Counted from the stretch's first letter, positions 9,601 through 18,706 are shown. The stretch is 64,000 nucleotides of DNA from Oscillatoriaceae cyanobacterium M7585_C2015_266 (GCA_015295835.1 DVEG01000026.1:124001-188000); one strand, 5' to 3'. Notes: generated from the letters alone by a model not told the origin. A program made the numbers and translations.

Positions 9601-12600
9601 CCGTCAGTTTTATCGCTGCGATATTTTGTGTATCGACAGTAACAAAACCACTTACATTTAAACCAGGAGCTTTTGCCTGATTTATTTGCAATTTTTCACC
9701 ATCCCAAGCGATCGCAGCCTTTAATGGTTTCTTTACAATTGACACACCTTGTGATAGAAAAACATCTCCCTGAGCGCGGATATTCGCAAACGTCAGAGTA
9801 TCTAAATTACCCCATAAATTTAGATTACCAGAAAACTGCCCGCGCAGTTGATTTGATAGACGCTCAAGTTGAATATCGCCTAGAGCGACAGCCCCCTGTA
9901 AACGCTTATCTTGCACTTGCAATCTGCTGATATTTATTTTTCCACCTGCCACATTTAAAGTAGCAGCGCCCGTAATAGCGAGCGCATTTAAATCAAAGGA
10001 TTCTGTCTTGCCTGATACAATAAAATTCCCAGTTAAACCTCCTGCAAATTCTTGAGCTAGCTCTGATGGCAATGGTAAAAATCGACTCACAGAAATATTT
10101 GATACAGCAACTTTAGCAGAAAAAGAACCTCTTGTCAAAGAGCCTTTAATATTTACATCCCCACCAGCCACTCCCACATTTCCTGCTAGGTTTAACCCAA
10201 TAGAAGCCAACAAACCTTCTAATTGATTTGGCTGCTTGTTTTGAAAAGCATAAAATAGAGACTTAAAATCGCCTTGCGCAGTAATATTACCTGTAAAAGT
10301 ACTTTCCGACAGCGGCAGATTTTTTAAAACACTAATTAGAGGAATTACTGCCACCCGCTCTGCAGTGAGTGCACTTTGCCAACGCCCCTGCTCAATTCTT
10401 ATTTCAGATAGATTTGCTACCCCGCCTGCTACACCTAAAACACCCGAACCTCTTACATTAATCGACTCTAATAAATCTATAATAAAAGTATCCTCATCTT
10501 GCTTTTGCTTTTGCTGTTTGCGAGCGCTATTTAATCTTGTATCTCCTGCAATAATAAAAGAACCACTAAATCTTCCCAATCTCTCCGCTACCTCTGGAAT
10601 AATATTTTTTAGAAATAGCTTCAAATTAAGTTGTGAAACATCTGCAACAGCCTGCCAAATATTATCCTGTAAACGGATATCTTCCACCGTAAGAGAGCCT
10701 CCTGCCACTGCTACAGTTAACTGCCCGTCACCTGCTTGCAGCGAATTAAAAGAAACATCGCCAGCGAAAGTAATTTCTCCTGCGACTAAATTAATTGGCA
10801 CAGAGGGGAGAAAGCCGGGCGTAATTTGCGAGGTAATTTTCGAGACATCGATATTTTCCCCTGTCACAGTTGCCTGCCAAGAGCCATCCTGTAAGCGAGC
10901 AGTAATTGTCGCACTGCCGTTGGCAATGATAAGGCGGGCATTAGCATTAGCATTAATTGCTGCTGCTGTCAAGTTATCTGTTGTGCCGGAAAGAGTGATA
11001 TAAGCGTTAGCGAGAGAAATAGGTAATCTGGATATTTCTGCCGGAGATAAAAATAAAGGATTATACAGATATTCTGCCAAATTTGCGAGTTTTACATTAG
11101 AGGGATCAAGAGAAATATTCCAGCGCCCATTTTTGAGAGCGCCAGTAATGCTGGTAATGCCGCCTGCAATAGAAGCGATCGCGATCCCACTTACTGCTAT
11201 TGTATCAGCGCCGATAGAATTTATATTTCCCGATACACTGATATTACCAGTAACAATTTGACCTGGTTGTTTTAATAAAGGAACCTTATTTTTTGAGTCT
11301 TTGAGAAATTCTTGATTAACAATTGTCGCCAGTTGGTTGAGAGATAGATTTTTGGGTTCTAAATCCAGAGAAAAAATTTCATCCTTCAGAGTACCGGAAG
11401 CGATAACTGTGCCGGCAGCAATTTTAACTATTGTATCACGAAATACTGCAGTTTCTAGAATACCTTTAACTATCGCCGTGCCAGAAGCGGGATAAACTGC
11501 CTCTGGTGCTTGCCAATATAAAGTAGTTTGCAGATTATTAGTAGGGCCAACAATATAGCCAGTAGCGGCAAGAGAGCCTAATTTAAATTTAGGGGAAAAA
11601 TTATAAAGTTTAGCGAGCGCTTCTCCAGGAACTTGACTTGCCCGAAACTCCAAAGCCACCCGTGGAGGCTTATTCATTGAATCCAGTTTAACATTACCGG
11701 AAGCCGTAATTTGACCCCCGATAGCTGGAATAGCGCGGAGGTAATCTAACTTTAGATTACCACGGGTAAAAACAATCCCAGCGCCAAAATTTGCTAATTT
11801 GAAACGCTCTACTTGTAGAGGCGCTCCTTTATTATTATTAAGACTACTGATAGTACCTGATATTACTGGCTGTGTAATTGGGCCATTGGCCTTTAAACTA
11901 GCTTGTATATCACCAATAACGGGAACAGGAAATTTAATATCTAGGCTTTCTAAAGCTTCTTTAGCGTTAACGCCTTGTACTAGAATATTGAGATTAGAAT
12001 TATCTCTTAGGGCGACGAGACCATTTGCAAAAGCGGGTACTTTGTCATAAATTGTTGTTACATTCTTGAGAACTAATTTTTGCCCAGGTTGAAAAATCAG
12101 GAAGCCGTTTGTTTTTGTTAGTAGTTTGGGCAGGAGATTAATTTTTGCCGTCACGGCTTTGAGATTAGCAGTTCCTTTGAATTCGGGTAATTTTTGCGGG
12201 CGGAATTGAATTTGCAGATTTCCATCAAGCAATCCGTCGTATAAAGCGAGTGGCAGTTTTACTGTGTGTTTAAGCAAACGGTTGAGAGCGATCGCCGAGA
12301 AATTTTCCGCTTCTACAGAAATATCCGTAGTTGCCAAATTTGGCAGACTCGAAGAACCCTGGATTTTAAAAGAGCCAAAAACATTTTCCCCGCTGACTTC
12401 ATAAAGCATCCGTTTATATTCATCTCGAAAACGGAGAATGCCATTAAGCGCTCGCAACTCAATAGGCGGATTAGAAGAAACAGCAGCATCATAGGGAGAG
12501 AGAAAAACCCTTGCATTTTCCACAGCCAAGGAATCGAGAGAGACTTTTAGCCAACCTTGCGCCCTTTCGATTTTAGGAATAGTCAGCCACCGCCCCTTTT

Positions 12601-13033
12601 TATCTTGGGCAATATAAGCATCAGCATTTACAAAAGTTATTTGCAGAGCAAGAGTACGGGTAGCAAGCAGTTGTAAAATGTTAAAATTCACCTTTACAGA
12701 ATCTGCCGTTGCCCAATCCGTATCAGTGGGGGTAGCGGGCAAAGAAGAAGCACCGAAACTAATGCCGGATAAGGAAAAGCTTTTAATCGAACCGAGCAAG
12801 ACGGGGCGCTTGATAGTTTTCGAGATTTCTTTTTCAACCAGCGCTGCCAAGTCATTTGTGACAAAATGCCACAGCCAGACTGAATTTCCTACCCCGCCGG
12901 CTAGTAAAACAATGCCTAGGGCTATACCCGCCCGCCGTAGAAAGATTATAACAGCAGCAGTATTAGAGCGCTTGCCCTCATGGTGATTTTCTGGAGGCTG
13001 TGGTTGATTGTCAGGAGTTTGGGAATTAGTCAT
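6647..13033 (-). CDS. tamB: TamB-like translocation/assembly module protein (very long, DUF490)
   Basis: A 2128-residue protein with one N-terminal membrane segment (about residues 28-54, AGIALGIVLLAGGVGNSVW), then an unbroken series of beta-strand repeats, and the typical DUF490/TamB C terminus. In that part, segments such as LRRGQVNLFTTQFRLLRGYE and LRYRIDNRMLLRGATD are recognisable, and the chain ends on an aromatic-type strand (YEIRF). Such proteins form a periplasmic groove that carries lipids between membranes or supports BamA/TamA-type insertion. The repeats are visible as many statements with 'VxGxxNLxxIRxQxGxW' character. A small Ser/Pro/Phe insertion near residue 1245 is encoded by a polypurine tract (about 9285-9320). 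It is monocistronic and convergent with ychF. Confidence 0.9.
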   Translation of the reverse strand: MTNSQTPDNQPQPPENHHEGKRSNTAAVIIFLRRAGIALGIVLLAGGVGNSVWLWHFVTNDLAALVEKEISKTIKRPVLLGSIKSFSLSGISFGASSLPATPTDTDWATADSVKVNFNILQLLATRTLALQITFVNADAYIAQDKKGRWLTIPKIERAQGWLKVSLDSLAVENARVFLSPYDAAVSSNPPIELRALNGILRFRDEYKRMLYEVSGENVFGSFKIQGSSSLPNLATTDISVEAENFSAIALNRLLKHTVKLPLALYDGLLDGNLQIQFRPQKLPEFKGTANLKAVTAKINLLPKLLTKTNGFLIFQPGQKLVLKNVTTIYDKVPAFANGLVALRDNSNLNILVQGVNAKEALESLDIKFPVPVIGDIQASLKANGPITQPVISGTISSLNNNKGAPLQVERFKLANFGAGIVFTRGNLKLDYLRAIPAIGGQITASGNVKLDSMNKPPRVALEFRASQVPGEALAKLYNFSPKFKLGSLAATGYIVGPTNNLQTTLYWQAPEAVYPASGTAIVKGILETAVFRDTIVKIAAGTVIASGTLKDEIFSLDLEPKNLSLNQLATIVNQEFLKDSKNKVPLLKQPGQIVTGNISVSGNINSIGADTIAVSGIAIASIAGGITSITGALKNGRWNISLDPSNVKLANLAEYLYNPLFLSPAEISRLPISLANAYITLSGTTDNLTAAAINANANARLIIANGSATITARLQDGSWQATVTGENIDVSKITSQITPGFLPSVPINLVAGEITFAGDVSFNSLQAGDGQLTVAVAGGSLTVEDIRLQDNIWQAVADVSQLNLKLFLKNIIPEVAERLGRFSGSFIIAGDTRLNSARKQQKQKQDEDTFIIDLLESINVRGSGVLGVAGGVANLSEIRIEQGRWQSALTAERVAVIPLISVLKNLPLSESTFTGNITAQGDFKSLFYAFQNKQPNQLEGLLASIGLNLAGNVGVAGGDVNIKGSLTRGSFSAKVAVSNISVSRFLPLPSELAQEFAGGLTGNFIVSGKTESFDLNALAITGAATLNVAGGKINISRLQVQDKRLQGAVALGDIQLERLSNQLRGQFSGNLNLWGNLDTLTFANIRAQGDVFLSQGVSIVKKPLKAAIAWDGEKLQINQAKAPGLNVSGFVTVDTQNIAAIKLTGINLNVRARSYNLHDLFLENLPNMLAPIGEADFTGKIQGTLQAPRIAGNIQLRNFHLNKIAFAPVLTGQATLAIGEKIQVQLQGEQDEIQINATFSPSSFPSSLSFLLKRGESLIRGSGNAQNLSVALKQFPLAALNLTTPTAGPGPISGLLSGEFNLAYEKILQCRDIVCALNTIQANGKIALETPGIGLINANKFEGRIALANGVIELQEGRLFKGRSQYVATGSLACPWAFLPTVFTNSNSGVCVTPQYQAKIAIENGELQDILASLQIFRLQDIARGFSPPKYVSGAAVAPVSVNIQGADILTQLHRFSEIVALLEQQQLARQKASPLPELQDLKGIFNGKISISGSLKGGVNSQFEISGKDWKWGEYAVDRLLVAGNFENNIITLLPFELQTGDSLVSFSGSLGLLNQSGRLQVRNFPIETLLNIVAKFIDVSIPIQLTGDINVDANLAGNLFNPQAKGEIALVNGTLNQTPVQTAQTSFSYSESRLNVESIIKVGGFDPIQVVGNIPYQIFPFSIAPESERINLAINVQNEGLALLNILSGNRVRWMNGKGQVQVRVEGTLKEPLVTGIAQIEGATIGAQLLPEPLTNVTGRVLFNRDRILVEGINGQFSKGLILAQGVLPIFAEFSPNDTDAANPLRISLDQLIMNLKGLYRGGVNGIITFTGTALQPQISGIVELRNGQVFLSETTVTGAGAGALTVDAAIQPLLNNLRLILGKDVEIAFPPILNFIASGELTINGFLDDLKPQGTIRLRRGQVNLFTTQFRLLRGYEQTATFTPENGLDPILDVRLGASVSEVKNSRLPASAFSNEIQDLPAMGLGETQTIRIQARVQGAASQLFDNLELTSSPSRTESEIVALLGGGFVNTLGRGDSALALANFAGSAFLSPIESAFTNALGVTEFRLFPTTITRDGARSFNLAAEVGVDITRKFSASVLRILTDATQPTQFNLRYRIDNRMLLRGATDLSGENRATIEYEIRF

Positions 13034-13237
13034 CTGATTTTTATCGACTCTGTATGATAACTATCGACGGCAACCAGAGAAGTATAAAAGTAGACTGCGC
13101 CCTGTATAACCTATCTAGATGAAAATAGCACATCGGAGAAAAAATTTGAGGCTGATGGTATAGCGATAAGTAGTAGGGAGCAGAAAGTGCTAAGATGTGA
13201 AAAGAGAAGGCAACTATAGAAGAAAAAGTAAGAACCC

Positions 13238-13609
13238 ATGCGAGTGTTCGTCTTGTTGTTTAAAGATCAAATGGGAAATGAAGGAATCCATACACTAAAA
13301 GAATTGCGATCGCAGCGCAACAAAGTACTGATGTTCGAGTCTGAAGACGATGCCACCCGCTATGCCCTGATGCTAGAAGCCCAAGACTTCCCTAAACCAG
13401 GGGTAGAAGAAATAGACGAAGAAGAAATCATAGAATTTTGCCGCAGTGCTGATTATGACTGGGAGTTAGTGCCCTCTGGAAAACTCGCCATACCCCCAGA
13501 GACTAATATAGAAGAAACAGATTGGCAACCAGAACAATCGCCAGAAGCTCAAAGTATACCAGAATCAGAGCTTGAGCGGATTCGTCGCCAACTAGAAGGG
13601 CTTTTGTGA
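13238..13609 (+). CDS. DUF3110 domain protein
   Basis: 123 residues. The first 80 match the DUF3110 pattern of cyanobacteria and plants: MRVFVLLFKDQMGNEGIHTL at the start, then FESEDDATRYALMLEAQDFP and a WELVP strand. The C-terminal 40 residues are acidic and Pro/Glu-rich. Function of the family is not known. It lies 56 bases upstream of murQ and is probably read with it. Confidence 0.85.
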   Translation: MRVFVLLFKDQMGNEGIHTLKELRSQRNKVLMFESEDDATRYALMLEAQDFPKPGVEEIDEEEIIEFCRSADYDWELVPSGKLAIPPETNIEETDWQPEQSPEAQSIPESELERIRRQLEGLL

Positions 13610-13665
13610 GAAAAAGATAAAACAAGAAAGGAGAAAGAAAAAACAAGAAACATTGAAGGAGAAGA

Positions 13666-14601
13666 ATGAAAAATTTGCAGGAGCGGGGGCACCTATTGAC
13701 TGAACAGATTAATCCCAACAGTCAAAATTTGGATCAGCTGAGTGCTTTGGAATTAGTGGATCTGTTCAATCAAGAGGATGTGAAAACTATACATGCGATC
13801 GCCGCTGCTCGGGAACAATTGGCTTGTGCAATCGAACGCACAGCAGAAGCCTTGCGCCGTGGTGGAAGATTATTTTATATCGGTGCGGGAACCAGCGGCA
13901 GACTTGGGGTATTAGATGCCGCCGAGTGCCCGCCCACATTTTGCACTCCACCAGAGCTGGTGCAGGGAATTATTGCCGGAGGAGCCGGGGCTTTAGTTCG
14001 CTCATCAGAAGAATTAGAAGATAAAGCAGAAGATGGAGCAGAAGCGATCGCTCACCGCCATATCAACTCCCTCGACGTCGTAGTTGGCATTACCGCCGGC
14101 GGCACAACCCCCTATGTCCACGGTGCCCTGCAAGCCGCCAAAGCACGCGGTGCCACAACAATATTAATTGCTTGCGTTCCAGTAGAACAAGTCAGCTCCG
14201 AAGTAGATATTGACATTCGCCTGCTAGTAGGTCCAGAAATTCTTGCAGGTTCAACGCGACTAAAAGCCGGAACAGTTACGAAAATGGCTCTAAACATTCT
14301 CTCTACTGGCGTAATGGTGAAACTGGGCAAAGTCTATGGCAACCGCATGGTAGATGTGGCGGTGACTAATAAAAAGCTCCACGATCGCGCTCTGCGGATT
14401 CTGCACGATCTCACCGGGTTGAGCCGAGAAGAGGCAGCCTTCTTACTCGAACGTAGCGGGCGCTCAGTTAAACTAGCTTTGCTTATGCACTGGACAGGTT
14501 TAGAGCGCGAACAGGCACAGCATCTCCTCGACACCCACCAAGGCAATCTTAGAGCTGCTGTCGCCAGTTGTCAAGAGCAAAATTCTGTAAAATACGTTTG
14601 A
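13666..14601 (+). CDS. murQ: N-acetylmuramic acid 6-phosphate etherase
   Basis: Cleaves the lactyl ether of MurNAc-6-phosphate to GlcNAc-6-phosphate and lactate in cell wall recycling. The SIS domain carries the sugar phosphate loop GAGTSGRLGVLDAAECPPTF (about 72-92), which holds the catalytic Glu of the family, and a second loop VVGITAGGTTPYV. The LKAGTVTKMALNILST helix and a UBA-like C-terminal helix region also fit. 311 residues is normal. A strong Shine-Dalgarno (AAGGAGAAG) precedes the ATG. Confidence 0.96.
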   Translation: MKNLQERGHLLTEQINPNSQNLDQLSALELVDLFNQEDVKTIHAIAAAREQLACAIERTAEALRRGGRLFYIGAGTSGRLGVLDAAECPPTFCTPPELVQGIIAGGAGALVRSSEELEDKAEDGAEAIAHRHINSLDVVVGITAGGTTPYVHGALQAAKARGATTILIACVPVEQVSSEVDIDIRLLVGPEILAGSTRLKAGTVTKMALNILSTGVMVKLGKVYGNRMVDVAVTNKKLHDRALRILHDLTGLSREEAAFLLERSGRSVKLALLMHWTGLEREQAQHLLDTHQGNLRAAVASCQEQNSVKYV

Positions 14602-14739
14602 TTAGTTTTTATAAAAAAGAAAGATTATTAACATAGCGAACGCTTGGATAATTGATTTTTAATTGAGAGTACCTGCATACATAAAAATGAGATAATTTTA
14701 AAGGAGCAGGCTTTATCTGATCAAAAAAAAGGTTAAATC

Positions 14740-16266
14740 ATGTATACTGCATCCGAAAACGCGGCAACTATTTTAATCGTACTAATTGCCCTAGGCATAT
14801 TGGGATGGGGATATTACCGCGCTAGACCATTGGGAAAACTAGGTATTTTAGCTTGGCTACAGTCAGTGTCATTGATGGCTCCCTGGCTGATTTTTTTCGG
14901 ATTATTCGCTGCAGGCATATACCTGAATTTAGCGAGTATCCTATTTTTACTGGTAGCCTCAGCCGGATTATATATTTTCTTGGGAAATCGTTTGCGGGCA
15001 GCAAGTCAAGATGCATCAGTGCGAGCGCAGCTAGAAACATTATTAAAATCTGAAGAAAAAACAACAAGCACAGAAGAAAACACAGGGCAAGAAGTCACCA
15101 ACACAACAGCCCCAACAGCGGAAGAGGAAAGAGATAAAATTACACCAATTATCACTCCCATTCCAGCCGAAGAACTGAAAACAATTCAGGGGATTTTTGG
15201 CATCGATACATTTTTCGTAACTGAAACAATCTCCTATCAAGATGGAGCCATATTCAAAGGCAACTTGCGCGGCGAACCAGAAACCGTCTACGCCCGTCTT
15301 TCAGAAAAATTACAAGAACATTTCGGCGAGCGCTACCGATTGTTTTTAGTACCCAACCAAGACGACAAACCAGTCGTCATCGTCTTACCTAGTACAAACG
15401 ACCCTAAACCCCTCACCGTTTTCCAGAAAATTATAGCCGCCGTACTATTCCTTGCCACCATAGCTACAACTCTAGAAGCAAGCGGCTTAATGCTAGGCTT
15501 TAATTTTTTTAACAATATCAGTCGATTTCCAGAACTCCTGCCCATAAGTAGCGGCATCTGGGCAGTCTTGCTAGCGCACGAAATCGGTCACCAAGTGATG
15601 GCCAAACGGCACCAAGTTCGCTTTAGTTGGCCATTTTTCATACCTACTTGGCAAATAGGCTCTTTTGGCGCCCTCAATCGCTTCGAGTCACTATTACCAA
15701 ACCGAAAAGTACTGTTCGACGTAGCATTTGCAGGACCAGCTGCCGGGGGGCTTGTTTCCCTGGGAATGCTAATCACAGGGCTGCTGCTTTCTCATCCCGG
15801 CAGTTTTTTTCAAATACCTTCGCAGTTGTTTAAAGGATCGCTTTTGGTAGGGGCTTTAGCAAAAGTAGTTTTGGGACCAGCCCTGCAGCAGCCCGTAGTT
15901 GACATCCATCCCCTGGCAGCATTAGGCTGGCTAGGCTTAGTGTTGACGGCAATTAACTTGATGCCAGCAGGGCAACTTGATGGCGGACGAATCGTGCAAG
16001 CTATTTACGGACGTAAAATAGCCACACGCACAACGATCGCAACCCTAATTTTATTGGCGATCGCCTCCCTAGCAAATCCCGTTGCCCTCTATTGGGCGAG
16101 CGTCATACTTTTCCTACAGCGAAATTTAGAACGCCCCACACTCAATGATTTAACAGAACCCGACGACGCCCGCGCAGCTCTAGGATTATTAGCGCTTTTT
16201 CTCACAGTAGCAGTACTCCTACCCTTCACCCCCGGCTTAGCGGGGCGTCTCGGTATCGGCGGCTAA
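14740..16266 (+). CDS. Site-2 protease family zinc metalloprotease (M50, EGY1-like)
   Basis: A 508-residue intramembrane protease. Two or three N-terminal membrane segments are followed by a soluble, acidic linker (about 100-140) and a domain from about 145 to 230. The catalytic core follows: LAHEIGHQ with zinc ligands H280 and H284 and catalytic E281, then NLMPAGQLDGGR with the third ligand D414. The organisation (soluble domain before the HEXXH core) matches cyanobacterial and plastid EGY-type S2P proteases, not the PDZ-containing RseP type. The substrate is unknown. It is followed by a terminator-like hairpin. Confidence 0.92.
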   Translation: MYTASENAATILIVLIALGILGWGYYRARPLGKLGILAWLQSVSLMAPWLIFFGLFAAGIYLNLASILFLLVASAGLYIFLGNRLRAASQDASVRAQLETLLKSEEKTTSTEENTGQEVTNTTAPTAEEERDKITPIITPIPAEELKTIQGIFGIDTFFVTETISYQDGAIFKGNLRGEPETVYARLSEKLQEHFGERYRLFLVPNQDDKPVVIVLPSTNDPKPLTVFQKIIAAVLFLATIATTLEASGLMLGFNFFNNISRFPELLPISSGIWAVLLAHEIGHQVMAKRHQVRFSWPFFIPTWQIGSFGALNRFESLLPNRKVLFDVAFAGPAAGGLVSLGMLITGLLLSHPGSFFQIPSQLFKGSLLVGALAKVVLGPALQQPVVDIHPLAALGWLGLVLTAINLMPAGQLDGGRIVQAIYGRKIATRTTIATLILLAIASLANPVALYWASVILFLQRNLERPTLNDLTEPDDARAALGLLALFLTVAVLLPFTPGLAGRLGIGG

Positions 16267-16285
16267 ATCAAAATTGTGCGTTTTT

Positions 16286-16330
16286 AAAAACTGGGTTTCT
16301 CTATTCTGTATAGTTGAAACCCAGTTTTCC
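16286..16330 (+). terminator. Hairpin terminator or REP-like element after the M50 protease
   Basis: AAAACTGGGTTTC and GAAACCCAGTTTT form a 13-base perfect stem around a loop of about 16 bases. The right arm ends in a T-rich stretch. A related CCCGGTTTC element lies at 20058-20093. Such arms are common as dispersed repeats in cyanobacteria. Confidence 0.6.
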
Positions 16331-16417
16331 TTCATTTATCTTGCTAAGCCTCAGCAGCAGCAAAAAATTTCAGTAAAATTGATAATAGAAACCTGTATGA
16401 ATTAAGCGGAGGAAACG

Positions 16418-17323
16418 ATGAAATCTGCTACATTCCCTCCCATACTGGTAGTTGTCGATCTCAGCGCCATAATCAACTGCGCAGTACACGAATGGAAGAT
16501 GTTTTCGCGCTTGGGTAGATGCTGTGTGCCCCAAGCTCTGTATGACGAAATTGACTCCCTCAGCCAAAACTCTTCTAAACCTAATCTTGCAAAAGTAGCA
16601 AGAGAGTTCCTCCGTTTTTGGAAAGATAGCGGCTGGCTGATTATCAGTACCAAAAGCTCTCATCCCCTACTAGAAGCTGCTGCCGAGGCAGTATCAAATA
16701 GGCAAGCGCAACTAATGTTGGAAATCGCTAAGTGTACTTATGGTTTAGCCCAAGAACACAATGACAAGTTAATCGTTTTTACCTCCCACCGCCAACCACT
16801 ATTAAATTGGATAAAATCTATCGGCGCTGCTAATATTTGTATACTTTCTGAAAAAGTGTTACTCAAGTGGGCGAAAACCGGCAAACCCCCTGTAGAAGCA
16901 ATTAAACAGTGGGAAGTTATAAATGGAGTTGTGGATACACCGGATGAATCCTGCTCTCTACCAATTAGCGAGCGCCCTATTTCTAAATTTCCCCACACTG
17001 GCAAACCCATTTCTTCTAAGCCATCTCCTACATCCGGAAATCTGGGTAGTCGTGTTGGCAAAGTCGCCTCTGCTGTCAGAGAAGGTAAAGATAAGTCAGA
17101 AGAGTCGGTATACATTCCCAAAATGGCACCTACTTTGATAACAGTCAAGTCTTCCAAACCCGGCTTCTTTGCCTCTCTGTTTTATCTTGTGGTGACGCTG
17201 ATAGCTCTGACTTTCGCCTTTGCTATTATGTGGCGGGCTATTAATCCTAAAAGTTTTAATCATTTTTGGCAACAAAAAATTGAGCCTGAACTACCTCAGC
17301 AATTGCGCGGAATTTTCAAATAA
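16418..17323 (+). CDS. PIN-domain protein with C-terminal membrane anchor
   Basis: 301 residues behind a clear GGAGG. The N-terminal 150 residues look like a PIN nuclease: VVVDLSAIIN with the first acidic residue D14, then CVPQALYDEIDSL with acidic residues, and IVFTSHRQPLLNWI further on. A Ser/Pro-rich linker (about 185-245) leads to one hydrophobic helix (about 253-275, ASLFYLVVTLIALTFAFAIM). This is an unusual arrangement for a toxin-type PIN protein, and no antitoxin gene is beside it. It is more likely a membrane-tethered RNase or a degenerate PIN fold. Not recognised as a named gene. Confidence 0.7.
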   Translation: MKSATFPPILVVVDLSAIINCAVHEWKMFSRLGRCCVPQALYDEIDSLSQNSSKPNLAKVAREFLRFWKDSGWLIISTKSSHPLLEAAAEAVSNRQAQLMLEIAKCTYGLAQEHNDKLIVFTSHRQPLLNWIKSIGAANICILSEKVLLKWAKTGKPPVEAIKQWEVINGVVDTPDESCSLPISERPISKFPHTGKPISSKPSPTSGNLGSRVGKVASAVREGKDKSEESVYIPKMAPTLITVKSSKPGFFASLFYLVVTLIALTFAFAIMWRAINPKSFNHFWQQKIEPELPQQLRGIFK

Positions 17324-17569
17324 AACTTATCTTTACTTGCTTTAATGCGTAAAAGCGCAATTTTCTTCCTCTCCTGAAAAAAATTTAGGTAATTTCCTCC
17401 CATCACCCAAGTCAGGCGCGCTTCACAAAAACTTCACATTAACACATAAATTTTGAAGATTTGGTAAAATTTTAAGGAAGAAAAGAACTTTTTAACCTAG
17501 AGACTCTTCAGATTTTTTAAAAACTATAGTCAAGCTTAAGCCCTAAAGGCAATAGCTTACATGTGTTCT

Positions 17570-17609
17570 AGCAGATGACACTTGTCTTCTGCTATTATCC
17601 ATTTTTTTT
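17570..17609 (+). promoter_or_regulatory. Hairpin plus U-run just before a small gene (possible attenuator)
   Basis: AGCAGA pairs with TCTGCT and the inner GAC with GTC to give a stem at 17570-17593. After eight bases comes a run of eight T (17602-17609), and the GAGG ribosome site of the 65-residue gene starts right there. This places an intrinsic-terminator-like structure immediately in front of the start codon. Confidence 0.45.
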
Positions 17610-17618
17610 GAGGAAATT

Positions 17619-17816
17619 ATGCAACCAGCGAGCGCACAATCAACGCCTATTTCAGAAATTATAAGCCACATTTGGTGTTCAGGTTGCATTACGCGCGCTC
17701 ATCGCTACGGGCTGATGTCTGCTCTGTTAGAAGGTTGGCTCACACCCGAAGAGTACAATGCCATTGACAGACTGCTGCACGCAGTCAGAAGAGGATGGCT
17801 CAAAATAGTCGACTAA
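17619..17816 (+). CDS. Small hypothetical protein, 65 residues
   Basis: A soluble 65-residue protein behind GAGGAAATT. The central part reads ITRAHRYGLMSALLEGWLTP and ends RLLHAVRRGWLKIVD. The sequence has the look of a small cyanobacterial family with a helix-turn-helix-sized helical body, but I do not recognise a function. It is monocistronic, bounded by the hairpin with U-run upstream and a terminator downstream (17868-17899). Confidence 0.75.
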   Translation: MQPASAQSTPISEIISHIWCSGCITRAHRYGLMSALLEGWLTPEEYNAIDRLLHAVRRGWLKIVD

Positions 17817-17867
17817 ATTTCCACCGCCAATAAATAATATTTTCCGCTGAAAAACTCGTTACAGCCA

Positions 17868-17899
17868 GGGAGTTTTGTTGACAGCTCTCCCAGTTTTTT
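17868..17899 (+). terminator. Intrinsic terminator after the 65-residue gene
   Basis: GGGAG (17868-17872) and CTCCC (17887-17891) close a 14-base loop, followed by AG and a run of six T. Confidence 0.65.
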
Positions 17900-18202
17900 C
17901 TACCCGCGCCAAAAACTGCCATCAAAGTACAGGCAGTATAAATTTATTGTTGGCTTTACCCGAACCTCTGTGAGATTTTATATTAAATTAGAATAACAAC
18001 TGTTTTTTAGACTTTCCTGATTCTATCTATAACTATAAATAAAAGTTATAAGGTACTAGAAGCAGGAAGTACGATAATTTTTCATGAAACAACCACCAGG
18101 CGATAAGTCTGTAAAGACTATTTTTCTCAATCCCAAGTCAAGAGAGCCTATTTTGTCTTATCATCAGAGTGCTTTTGTCCCCTATTATTAAGGTGATGTA
18201 AC
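17900..18202. other. Intergenic stretch without a gene
   Basis: A+T-rich, with no open frame that looks coding and no tRNA. An AAGGTG ribosome site occurs at the right end in front of the next gene. I see nothing else that can be supported. Confidence 0.5.
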
Positions 18203-18430
18203 ATGTTCTCCACTTTAGCAATTTCCTTCCTGACTGCTCTTGGGGCAGCCTATTTTTACTTGAATGCCTCCGGTGAAATTATCCGCATTCTGGCATTATT
18301 GATTGTTACCATCTGCGCGCTCATCGATCTGGTTATCGCCCCTTGGCCAATCCAGTTCGTTATTTTGATAATCATTCTATTTTGGCCACGGAATCTCTCC
18401 TTGCCTTCGAATAGAAGAATAGATTTATGA
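18203..18430 (+). CDS. Small two-helix membrane protein, 75 residues (copy 1)
   Basis: Two hydrophobic helices (about 4-20 and 27-60) with a central APWPIQ motif (residues about 47-52) and a short basic tail. Preceded by AAGGTGATGTAAC. It is clearly related to the 70-residue protein at 18707-18919: both have the order helix, [N/K]-x-[S]-[G/E]-E-I, helix, [VI]-A-PWPIQ, helix. Function unknown; such mini membrane proteins are often subunits or regulators of larger complexes. Confidence 0.72.
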   Translation: MFSTLAISFLTALGAAYFYLNASGEIIRILALLIVTICALIDLVIAPWPIQFVILIIILFWPRNLSLPSNRRIDL

Positions 18431-18465
18431 AGTTTGAGTTTGATATCAATTGAAAAACAGCACCA

Positions 18466-18530
18466 ACCCCTACAGCTAAAAAAGAGTAAGCATCGTTAAA
18501 GGGCAAGCCTTGGACTGTGGGGGTAACGAT
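18466..18530 (+). ncRNA. Candidate pseudoknotted RNA between the twin membrane protein genes
   Basis: ACCCCTACAG (18466-18475) can pair with CTGTGGGGGT (18515-18524) with one wobble. ATCGTTA (18492-18498) lies inside that stem and can pair with TAACGAT (18524-18530) outside it, which would make an H-type pseudoknot (the two 3' arms share one base). A small CAAG/TTG hairpin fits in the loop. It is 175 bases upstream of the second mini membrane gene. No Rfam class is recognised. Confidence 0.35.
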
Positions 18531-18706
18531 TCCGGCGAGCTTTCATTAATATATCCGGTAGTTTACTCAGTGCAATCTAAGTGATAAATTTCGCTCAATG
18601 TCACCTGTATTACTGCCATTAGCTTCAGTTCAATGTTACAATGTAAGAGTAAAAGCTGCTAGGGAAATTTTAGTACCTATTTACAGCAGTAATTTTTAGG
18701 TCTCCT

